DNA of 35,531 bases from Bacteroidales bacterium. Its GTDB lineage: Bacteria; Bacteroidota; Bacteroidia; Bacteroidales; P3. Below are positions 24,294 to 31,094 of the stretch, in pieces. The translations under genes and the position numbers were made by a program. The first letter of the stretch is position 1; every line of letters starts with the position of its first letter. The notes under the pieces are model-generated. The model was not told where the DNA came from. It worked only from the letters and a program-made list of their open reading frames with translations, and did not search any database. The stretch lies in assembly GCA_024681475.1 (NCBI GenBank), contig JAILAT010000015.1, positions 1 through 35,531 of the forward strand, read 5' to 3'.

Positions 24294-25598
24294 ATGAACT
24301 GGAAAGAAGATTACAAGAGAAAAGTGTCCAAGGCCACAGAGGCTATCAAGGACATTCGCGACGGACAATGTGTCGTTATGGGGCACGCCGCCGCCGCACC
24401 ACGCCTTATCCAGCAGACGCTGGCCGACCATTGCGAAGACTATAACGATGTGTTGATTTTCCACATGACGACCTTGGGCGACAACCCGTGCTACAAACCT
24501 CGCTGCTATGGCCATTTCCGTCATGTGAGCAATTTCCTCTCTGCCAATTCGCGTGACGTTGTGGAACATCGCGAAGGCGATTTCTTCCCCGCCTATTTCA
24601 AGGATGTGCCCTCCATGATTGGTGGCGATATTCCTTGCGATGTCGCTGTGTTCCAGACTACTCCGCCCAACGAGGAGGGCTACTGCTCATTGGGCGTCAG
24701 CTGCGACTACGCCAAAGCGGCCATCTGTGCTGCCAAGACTGTGATTATCGAGACCAACGAGCTGATGCCTTTAACCTATGGAGACACCATGATACACGTG
24801 TCGCAGATGGATCATATCATACCCTGTGCCTATCGCCTTCAGGAGCTGCATCTGCCTGAGCCTGGCGAAGTGGAGCTGGCCATAGGACGGCATTGCGCAT
24901 CGCTGGTGGCCGACGGCTCCACGCTGCAGCTCGGCATCGGCGCCATCCCTGACGCCGTGCTGCTGTCGCTCACCGACAAGAACGACCTGGGCATCCATAG
25001 TGAGATGTTTTCCAACGGCGTGATGGATCTGATGAAAAGAGGTGTCGTCAATGGCCGCCGCAAGACTCTTCACCGAGGGAAGGCCGTGGTTACTTTCATC
25101 ATGGGAACCAGCGAGTTGTACGACTTTGTGGACAACAACCCCGATGTGGAGTTCTATCCGGTGGACTATGTCAACAGCCCCCTGGTCATTGCCAAAAACG
25201 AGCGCATGATTTCCATCAACTCCTGTCTTGAAGTCGATCTGCAGGGCCAGGTGGCCAGCGAAACCATCGGCATGCGGCAGTATAGCGGCATCGGTGGCCA
25301 GGTGGACTTCATACGTGGCGCCTCGCTCGCCCGGGAGGGCAAGGCCATCATTGCCATGCCCAGTACTGCCGCCGGCGGCACCATATCGCGCATCAAGCCA
25401 TTCCTCGCAGAGGGCGCTGCCGTCAGCACTACGCGCAACGACGTGGACTATATTGTGACAGAGTATGGTGTGGCCCGCCTCAAAGGCCGCACACTCCAAC
25501 ATCGTGCCGAAGACCTCATCAATATCGCCCATCCCGACTTCCGCCCCATGCTCATCGAGGAGTATGAGCGCCGTTTTCAGTGCCAATGGAATAAATAG
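24294..25598 (+). CDS. Acetyl-CoA hydrolase / CoA-transferase family protein
   Basis: The product has 434 residues. It belongs to the acetyl-CoA hydrolase / 4-hydroxybutyrate / succinate or butyrate CoA-transferase family. The N-terminal region contains VVMGHAAAAPRLI; the C-terminal half has the active-site glutamate in GIHSEMFSNGV (E237), then GQVDFIRGASLAREGKAIIA and the NDVDYIVTEYGVARLKGR block. The enzyme transfers CoA between acyl-CoA and a carboxylate (or hydrolyses it) through a glutamyl-CoA intermediate. The exact substrate cannot be read from sequence; acetate, propionate, succinate and butyrate are possible. A cobalamin riboswitch precedes it, which would make sense for a propionate route that uses B12-dependent methylmalonyl-CoA mutase. 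The MarC gene follows 6 bp later. Confidence 0.92.
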   Translation: MNWKEDYKRKVSKATEAIKDIRDGQCVVMGHAAAAPRLIQQTLADHCEDYNDVLIFHMTTLGDNPCYKPRCYGHFRHVSNFLSANSRDVVEHREGDFFPAYFKDVPSMIGGDIPCDVAVFQTTPPNEEGYCSLGVSCDYAKAAICAAKTVIIETNELMPLTYGDTMIHVSQMDHIIPCAYRLQELHLPEPGEVELAIGRHCASLVADGSTLQLGIGAIPDAVLLSLTDKNDLGIHSEMFSNGVMDLMKRGVVNGRRKTLHRGKAVVTFIMGTSELYDFVDNNPDVEFYPVDYVNSPLVIAKNERMISINSCLEVDLQGQVASETIGMRQYSGIGGQVDFIRGASLAREGKAIIAMPSTAAGGTISRIKPFLAEGAAVSTTRNDVDYIVTEYGVARLKGRTLQHRAEDLINIAHPDFRPMLIEEYERRFQCQWNK

Positions 25599-25604
25599 AG
25601 GAGT

Positions 25605-26195
25605 ATGATGCACACAGTCAATTTTGTTGAGATATTCAGCGCATTTCTTGTCATGTTTGCCATCATCGACATCACGGGCTCCTTGCCGATATTCCTGTCG
25701 ATGCGCAGCCAGAACAAGGCCATCAAGCCGTTGCAGGCCACCCTTGTGGCGCTGGCTCTGTTCGTTGTGTTTTTCTATGTGGGCGACGCCGTGCTGAGGC
25801 TGTTCGGCATCGATGCACCGTCGTTTGCCGTTGCCGGTGCAGCAGTGCTGTTCATCCTCTCGTTGGAGATGATCACAGGCCACGAATTCATCAAGAATGA
25901 GGCCTCGTCGATGGGGGCAAGTATTGTCCCTGTCGCTTTTCCGTTAATAGCCGGGCCAGGAGCCATCACTGCGCTTATCTCGCTACGTGCCGAGTATGCC
26001 GACATCAACATCATGATCGGACTTCTGCTGAATATTGTTATCGACTATTTGGTTATCAAGCATTTGGACCGCCTGAACCGGTGGCTGGGATCCGACGTGA
26101 TTTATGTTTTCCGTAAGTTCTTCGGAGTAGTGCTGTTGGCCATTGCCGTGAAGCTTTTAGCAGGCAATATTTCTATTGTCTTTTCGGGTCAGTAA
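25605..26195 (+). CDS. MarC-family integral membrane protein
   Basis: The product has 196 residues. About six hydrophobic helices alternate with short loops (about residues 7-30, 42-65, 70-88, 105-125, 132-155, 165-190). The segments IIDITGSLPIFLSM, GAAVLFILSLEMITG and PLIAGPGAITALISL match the MarC/UPF0056 family. The function of the family is not established; the old link to multiple antibiotic resistance was not confirmed. The start could be either of two adjacent ATG codons (25605 or 25608). It follows the CoA-transferase gene by 6 bp and is probably co-transcribed with it, and so also under the riboswitch. Confidence 0.9.
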   Translation: MMHTVNFVEIFSAFLVMFAIIDITGSLPIFLSMRSQNKAIKPLQATLVALALFVVFFYVGDAVLRLFGIDAPSFAVAGAAVLFILSLEMITGHEFIKNEASSMGASIVPVAFPLIAGPGAITALISLRAEYADINIMIGLLLNIVIDYLVIKHLDRLNRWLGSDVIYVFRKFFGVVLLAIAVKLLAGNISIVFSGQ

Positions 26196-26235
26196 GTGTC
26201 GCAATCGGGGTTTGAAAAAATATTTTTACAAAATG

Positions 26236-26266
26236 TTTGCATATATATAAAAAATGCGTATCTTTG
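26236..26266 (+). promoter_or_regulatory. Promoter of the [FeFe]-hydrogenase operon
   Basis: TTTG (26236-26239), a 19-base spacer and TATCTTTG (26259-26266) match the Bacteroidota -33 and -7 consensus exactly. The predicted leader to ATG 26353 is about 80 bases and AT-rich. Confidence 0.75.
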
Positions 26267-26352
26267 CACTTTGTTGAGAAATGCGATAATTGTTGCAAAA
26301 CATTATAAATAAAGTAAATAAATATTAATCCACAAACTAAAAGAGTTTACAC

Positions 26353-26748
26353 ATGACAAAAGTTAAATCACTGGCAGACCTCAAAGCCATGAGAGAAAAG
26401 CTTCAGTCGAATCTGGATGTTCGTGAGAAAGCCGAGCATCCCGAGTCGCTTGTGCAAATCAAAGTAGCTATGGCCACCTGCGGTATCGCCGCTGGTGCCA
26501 AGAAAGTTATGGAACACATGATGCAGAAGGCCGACGAGCTCGGCATTCCCGCTGTCTTCACGCAGACTGGCTGCATGGGCTATTGCCACGCTGAGCCCAC
26601 CCTCGAGGTGCGCGTTCCTGGCAAGGACCCCATCGTCTTCGGTCACGTTGACAACGACCGCGCCGACGAAATCCTCACCAAGTATGTCCAGAACGGCGAA
26701 CTGGTTGAGGGCATCATCCCTGTTAATTACGAAGTTATCGACAAGTAA
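26353..26748 (+). CDS. HndB-like thioredoxin-fold [2Fe-2S] subunit of NAD(P)-linked hydrogenase
   Basis: The product has 131 residues. A helical N-terminus is followed by a thioredoxin-like [2Fe-2S] domain with four cysteines: MATCGIAAGAKK supplies the first and TQTGCMGYCHAEP supplies two more, with spacing like the C-terminal half of NuoE or the N-terminus of NuoF. In this sub-family the second position of the first pair is alanine (CGIAAGA), so only three of the four classical cysteines are evident and cluster binding may be altered. HndB of Desulfovibrio NADP-reducing hydrogenase is the closest named relative. It is first in the operon; an AGGAGG site after its stop serves the next gene. 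Confidence 0.85.
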   Translation: MTKVKSLADLKAMREKLQSNLDVREKAEHPESLVQIKVAMATCGIAAGAKKVMEHMMQKADELGIPAVFTQTGCMGYCHAEPTLEVRVPGKDPIVFGHVDNDRADEILTKYVQNGELVEGIIPVNYEVIDK

Positions 26749-26751
26749 AGC

Positions 26752-26757
26752 AGGAGG
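26752..26757 (+). promoter_or_regulatory. Strong Shine-Dalgarno site deciding the hydB start
   Basis: AGGAGG lies 6 bases before ATG 26764. Such sites are unusual in Bacteroidota. It supports ATG 26764 over the in-frame TTG at 26758. Confidence 0.65.
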
Positions 26758-26763
26758 TTGAGT

Positions 26764-28578
26764 ATGGCAAAGTATAAAATGCATATCCTTATCTGTGGCG
26801 GTACCGGATGCAAATCGTCCAACAGCCTCGATATTATCGAACAGTTCCATCAGATCCTCGCCGAGAAAAACCTCCAGGACGAGGTGCAGGTCATCAAGAC
26901 CGGTTGCTTCGGCTTCTGCGAGCGCGGACCTATCGTGAAAATCATGCCCGACAACACCTTCTACACCCAGGTGAAGCCCGAAGATGCACGCCGCATCGTC
27001 GAGGAGCACATCATCAAGGGTCGTAAGGTGCCCGATCTGCTTTACACCGACCCCGAGAACGAACAGCACGTCTCCGACTCGAAGCACATGAACTTCTACA
27101 AGAAACAGCTGCGTATCGCTTTGCGCAACTGCGGTTTTGTGGATCCCGAGAACATCGAGGAGTGCATCTCTCGCGGAGGTTACGAAGGCCTTGGCAAGTG
27201 CCTCAGCGAGATGACCCCCGAGCAGGTCATCGCCGAGGTTAAAGCCTCCGGTCTGCGTGGCCGCGGCGGCGCCGGTTTCCCCACGGGCTTGAAGTGGGAG
27301 CTCTGCGCCAAGAACAAGGCTGACCAGAAATATGTCATCTGCAACGCTGACGAGGGCGACCCCGGTGCTTTCATGGACCGTTCCATCCTCGAGGGTGACC
27401 CCCACAGCATCATTGAAGCTATGGCCATCTGCGGCTACTCCATCGGCGCCACCAAGGGTTTGGTGTACATCCGTGCTGAGTATCCTCTGGCTATCGACCG
27501 TCTGAAAATCGCCATCTCGCAGGCTCGCGAATACGGCCTGCTGGGTACCGACATCCTCGGCAGCGGCTTCGATTTTGACATCGAGCTGCGTTACGGTGCC
27601 GGTGCTTTCGTATGCGGTGAGGAGACGGCTCTTATCCACTCCATGGAAGGCCAGCGTGGTGAGCCTACGCTGAAACCTCCGTTCCCCGCTGTCAGCGGCT
27701 ACATGGGCAAGCCCTCCAACGTGAACAACGTCGAGACCTTCGCCAACGTTCCCGTGGTCATCACCAAGGGCGCCGAGTGGTTCAACAAGATCGGTACCGA
27801 GAAATCGAAAGGTACCAAGGTGTTCGCTCTGGCCGGCCAGATCAACAATGTGGGTCTGATCGAGGTCCCCATGGGTATCACCCTGCGCGAGATTATCTAC
27901 GAAATCGGTGGCGGTATCAAGAACGGCCGTCAGTTCAAGGCTGTGCAGACCGGCGGTCCTTCCGGCGGATGCCTCACGGCCAAGCACCTCGACACGGCTA
28001 TCGACTACGACAGCCTCGTGGCTGCCGGCTCTATGATGGGTTCGGGCGGTATGGTCGTCATGGACGAGACCAGCTGTATGCCCGCCATCGCCAAGTTCTA
28101 CCTCGAGTTCACCTGCGAGGAGAGCTGCGGCAAGTGCACCCCCTGCCGTGTGGGTAACAAACGTCTGTGCGAGATTCTTGAGAAGATCACCGACGGTCGC
28201 GGTACGATGGAAGACCTCACCGAGCTGCGTAACCTCGGCAATGTCATCAAGGACACCGCTCTCTGTGGCCTGGGCCAGACCTCGCCGAACCCCGTGCTTT
28301 CGACCCTCGACAATTTCTGGGATGAGTATGTGGAGCACGTGGTCGACAAGAAATGCCGCGCCGGCGTCTGCAAGAAACTTATGAATTATGTTATTGATCC
28401 CGAGAAGTGTATCGGCTGCGGCAAGTGCCAGAAGGGCTGCCCCGCTGAGTGCATCGTGCGTACCGACTACATCGCTCCTGGTCACAAGTTGGCTTCCATG
28501 CGCATCACGACAGAGAAGTGTCTGAAGTGCGGCGCTTGCATGGGCAACTGTAAGTTTGGTGCTATTTCCGTAAAATAA
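26764..28578 (+). CDS. hydB: NuoF-like NADH-binding subunit of [FeFe]-hydrogenase (HydB/HndC)
   Basis: The product has 604 residues from ATG 26764. Domains in order are an N-terminal thioredoxin-like [2Fe-2S] module (CGGTGCKSSNS and KTGCFGFCERGP), the NuoF core with GRGGAGFPTGLKWE for NADH/FMN, the FVCGEETALIHSMEG block, and the [4Fe-4S] motif ESCGKCTPCRVGNKRL. A C-terminal ferredoxin carries two [4Fe-4S] motifs (CIGCGKCQKGCP and CLKCGACMGNC). In electron-confurcating/bifurcating hydrogenases this subunit binds FMN and NAD(H) and couples NADH and ferredoxin to H2 formation by HydA. It ends 113 bp before hydA. That gap contains a small GC-rich hairpin (GCCGC 28635-28639 with GCGGC 28644-28648). 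Confidence 0.95.
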   Translation: MAKYKMHILICGGTGCKSSNSLDIIEQFHQILAEKNLQDEVQVIKTGCFGFCERGPIVKIMPDNTFYTQVKPEDARRIVEEHIIKGRKVPDLLYTDPENEQHVSDSKHMNFYKKQLRIALRNCGFVDPENIEECISRGGYEGLGKCLSEMTPEQVIAEVKASGLRGRGGAGFPTGLKWELCAKNKADQKYVICNADEGDPGAFMDRSILEGDPHSIIEAMAICGYSIGATKGLVYIRAEYPLAIDRLKIAISQAREYGLLGTDILGSGFDFDIELRYGAGAFVCGEETALIHSMEGQRGEPTLKPPFPAVSGYMGKPSNVNNVETFANVPVVITKGAEWFNKIGTEKSKGTKVFALAGQINNVGLIEVPMGITLREIIYEIGGGIKNGRQFKAVQTGGPSGGCLTAKHLDTAIDYDSLVAAGSMMGSGGMVVMDETSCMPAIAKFYLEFTCEESCGKCTPCRVGNKRLCEILEKITDGRGTMEDLTELRNLGNVIKDTALCGLGQTSPNPVLSTLDNFWDEYVEHVVDKKCRAGVCKKLMNYVIDPEKCIGCGKCQKGCPAECIVRTDYIAPGHKLASMRITTEKCLKCGACMGNCKFGAISVK

Positions 28579-28691
28579 ACCGAAACACTGTCGCCCGCCG
28601 CTGTGCCATTAATATTGAATACAATATAATATGTGCCGCCAGGGCGGCGATGCAAACCGAAATGTAAAACATAAGTTAAAAAGGAATTAAA

Positions 28692-30458
28692 ATGATTAAT
28701 CTCACAATAGATAACAAGCCGGTCCAGGTTCCCGAAGGCACCACTATTCTGAAAGCTGCCCGCCAGATCGGTATCGATATTCCCACGTTGTGCTACTTCG
28801 AGCTCGATGGGATGAAGTTTGAAAACAAACCCGGCGGATGCCGTGTTTGCGTTGTCGAAGTAAAAGGCCGCCGCAATTTGGCTCCCGCCTGCGCCACGGA
28901 CTGCATGGAAGGCATGGAAGTGCTGACCCACAGCGCCCGCGTCATCAACGCCCGTAAAACTGTCGTCGAGCTGCTGCTCAGCGACCACCCCAACGATTGC
29001 CTCCAGTGCGAGAAGAACGGCGACTGCGAGCTGCAGAGCCTGACCAAACGCCTGGGCATCAAGGAAATCCCCTTCAAGGGCGAGATGTCGACCTACAAGA
29101 AGGACACGACCCTCAGCGTGTACCGCGACATGGACAAGTGCGTCATGTGCCGCCGCTGCGAGTCGATGTGCAACAAGTTCCAGAGCGTTGGCGCCCTGAG
29201 CGGTGTGAACCGTGGCTTCCAGGCCGTTGTGTCTCCCGCTTTCGACCAGCCGCTGGGCGACAGCAGCTGCGTCAACTGCGGCCAGTGCGTGCAGGTGTGC
29301 CCCGTGGGTGCTCTGACGCTGGTTGACAACATCAGCGATGTGATGAAGGCTATCGCCGACCCGACCAAGAAGGTCGTCGTGCAGACCGCCCCCGCTGTCC
29401 GCGTGGCCCTTGGTGAGGAATTCGGCATGAAACCCGGCGAGATCGTCACGGGTAAGATGGCTGCCGCTCTGCGTCGCCTCGGTTTCGACCATGTGTACGA
29501 CACCGACTGGAGCGCCGACCTCACCATCATGGAGGAAGGCACCGAGCTGCTCGGCCGTCTGCAGAAGGCCCTGAAGGGCGAAGAGGTGAAACTGCCTATG
29601 TTCACCAGCTGCTGCCCCGCATGGGTTGCCTTCTACGAGAAGAACTTCCCCGATCTGCTGGAGTATCCTTCGTCCGCCAAGTCGCCGCAGGGTATGTTCG
29701 GCGCCGTCGCCAAGAACTACCTGGCTCCGAAGCTGGGTGTGAAACGCGAAGACCTCATCGTCGTCTCGATCATGCCTTGCTTGGCCAAGAAGAGCGAGCT
29801 GGCTCGCGAGCAACTCAGCGTCAACGGCAACCGCGATGTTGACTTCTCGCTGTCGACCCGCGAATTGGCTCACATGATCCGTCAGTGCAACCTCAACCTC
29901 AACGATATGCCCGAAGAGGACTTCGACAGCCCGCTCGGCGAGTCGACGGGTGCTGGCGTTATCTTCGGCGCCACCGGTGGTGTGATGGAGGCTGCTCTCC
30001 GTACCGCTTATGAGGTGCATACCGGCAAGAAACTGCCTCGCATCGATTTCGAAGAGACCCGCGGTTTCGAGGGTATCAAGGAAGCTACCATCGATTTCGA
30101 CGGCTTCCCGCTGAAGATTGCTGTGGCTTACAGCCTGAAAAATGCCCGCATCCTGATGAACCAGGTGCGCGAAGGCAACCCCAACGGCTACCACTTCATC
30201 GAGGTGATGGCTTGCCCCGGCGGTTGCATCGGCGGCGCTGGTCAGCCCTATCACCATGGCGACAGCAACATCATCCGCAAGCGTATGGAAGCCATCTACC
30301 GCGAGGATGTTGGCAAGCCTATCCGCAAGAGCCACGAGAACAAAGAGGTACAGGCCATCTACAAAGAGTACTACGGCGAGCCTTGCGGCCACCTGAGCCA
30401 CGAGCAGCTGCATACCACCTATACCGACCAAAGCGACAAATTGGAGGCAACGAAGTAA
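28692..30458 (+). CDS. hydA: [FeFe]-hydrogenase catalytic subunit, NADH/ferredoxin-linked (HydA/HndD)
   Basis: The product has 588 residues. The N-terminal [2Fe-2S] domain has C34, C50, C53, C67. A His-ligated [4Fe-4S] site follows (H99, C103, C106, C112), then two [4Fe-4S] ferredoxin motifs (C150/153/156/160 and C193/196/199/203). The H-cluster domain has intact signatures: L1 FTSCCPAW (C307, C308), L2 MPCLAKKSE (C363), and L3 ACPGGCIGGAGQP (C508, C512). The proton-relay Cys and Glu are therefore present, so it should be catalytic. The C-terminal small-subunit-like tail (EAIYREDVGKPIRKSHEN) is fused. It works with the NuoF- and NuoE-like subunits in the cytoplasm, oxidising NADH and reduced ferredoxin to make H2 or the reverse. 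The maturases HydE/F/G are not in the window. Confidence 0.97.
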   Translation: MINLTIDNKPVQVPEGTTILKAARQIGIDIPTLCYFELDGMKFENKPGGCRVCVVEVKGRRNLAPACATDCMEGMEVLTHSARVINARKTVVELLLSDHPNDCLQCEKNGDCELQSLTKRLGIKEIPFKGEMSTYKKDTTLSVYRDMDKCVMCRRCESMCNKFQSVGALSGVNRGFQAVVSPAFDQPLGDSSCVNCGQCVQVCPVGALTLVDNISDVMKAIADPTKKVVVQTAPAVRVALGEEFGMKPGEIVTGKMAAALRRLGFDHVYDTDWSADLTIMEEGTELLGRLQKALKGEEVKLPMFTSCCPAWVAFYEKNFPDLLEYPSSAKSPQGMFGAVAKNYLAPKLGVKREDLIVVSIMPCLAKKSELAREQLSVNGNRDVDFSLSTRELAHMIRQCNLNLNDMPEEDFDSPLGESTGAGVIFGATGGVMEAALRTAYEVHTGKKLPRIDFEETRGFEGIKEATIDFDGFPLKIAVAYSLKNARILMNQVREGNPNGYHFIEVMACPGGCIGGAGQPYHHGDSNIIRKRMEAIYREDVGKPIRKSHENKEVQAIYKEYYGEPCGHLSHEQLHTTYTDQSDKLEATK

Positions 30459-30548
30459 ATAATCAGTGATGAGTGGCCGGTGACCGGTGAGATGAACGTG
30501 TTTGTTTCACAGGTCACAGGCCATGGGTCACAAAAAACATAATGAATT
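30459..30548 (+). repeat. Imperfect inverted repeat between hydA and hydC
   Basis: TGGCCGGTGACCGGTGA (30474-30490) pairs with TCACAGGTCACAGGCCA (30507-30523) at 15 of 17 positions around a 16-base loop. Further GGTCAC copies lie close by. There is no T-run, so it is probably an mRNA stability or processing element, or a small dispersed intergenic repeat. Confidence 0.6.
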
Positions 30549-31025
30549 ATGGCTAACATCAAGTTATCTGAAGATAAAATCAAAGTTATTAAGGACATTG
30601 CAAAGTCCTTTGGTAACAAGCCCGGTGAGGTCATCAATGTGCTTCACCAAGTGCAGGGCAAGTTTGGCTATCTGCCCGCCGAGGTTCAGGAAGTTGTGGC
30701 TCACGAGCTGAATATTCCTGTATCGCGCGTTTATGGCATCGTGTCGTTCTATTCCTTCTTCACCATGGAGCCCAAGGGCGAGCACCCCATTGACATCTGT
30801 CTGGGTACGGCTTGCTATGTGCGTGGTGCCGAGAAGGTCCTCGACGCTTTCCAGCGCGAGTTGAACGTGCAGGTTGGCAAGTGCACCCCCGACGGCAAGT
30901 TCTCGCTGAACACGCTGCGTTGCGTCGGCGCTTGCGGTCTGGCCCCCGTTGCCATGATTGGCGACAAGGTCTACGGCCGTCTGACCCCCGACCAGGTGCC
31001 CGGCATCCTTGCTGAGTACAAGTAA
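30549..31025 (+). CDS. hydC: NuoE-like [2Fe-2S] subunit of [FeFe]-hydrogenase (HydC/HndA)
   Basis: The product has 158 residues. An N-terminal helical bundle (VINVLHQVQGKFGYLPAEV, IPVSRVYGIVSFYSFF) leads into the thioredoxin-like [2Fe-2S] domain with the full four-cysteine pattern: DICLGTACYVRGA (Cx4C) and TLRCVGACGLAPVAM (CxxxC). This matches NuoE/HydC of trimeric confurcating hydrogenases, where it transfers electrons together with the NuoF-like subunit. It is the last gene of the operon, which ends at a strong terminator 22 bp after its stop. Having NuoE last, after the catalytic subunit, is the reverse of the NuoE-first order in Desulfovibrio hndABCD. Confidence 0.95.
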   Translation: MANIKLSEDKIKVIKDIAKSFGNKPGEVINVLHQVQGKFGYLPAEVQEVVAHELNIPVSRVYGIVSFYSFFTMEPKGEHPIDICLGTACYVRGAEKVLDAFQRELNVQVGKCTPDGKFSLNTLRCVGACGLAPVAMIGDKVYGRLTPDQVPGILAEYK

Positions 31026-31047
31026 TCATCTATCTGATTATACAATG

Positions 31048-31081
31048 ACAGAGGACGGCGCGAGCCGTCCTCTGTTTTTTT
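31048..31081 (+). terminator. Intrinsic terminator of the hydrogenase operon
   Basis: A perfect 12-bp stem (31048-31059 with 31064-31075) is capped by the stable tetraloop GCGA and followed by a run of seven T residues (31075-31081). It lies between convergent genes; on the minus strand a short A-run precedes the stem but no T-run follows it, so it acts mainly on the plus strand. Confidence 0.92.
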
Positions 31082-31094
31082 CAATACAATTATA

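Noticed and set aside
26368..28485. 705-codon minus-strand open frame opposite the HndB-like and HydB genes
   Set aside because: Shadow of highly biased hydrogenase codon use; the plus-strand frames have complete iron-sulfur motifs.
28482..30431. 649-codon minus-strand open frame opposite hydA
   Set aside because: Same shadow effect; hydA is unmistakable on the plus strand.
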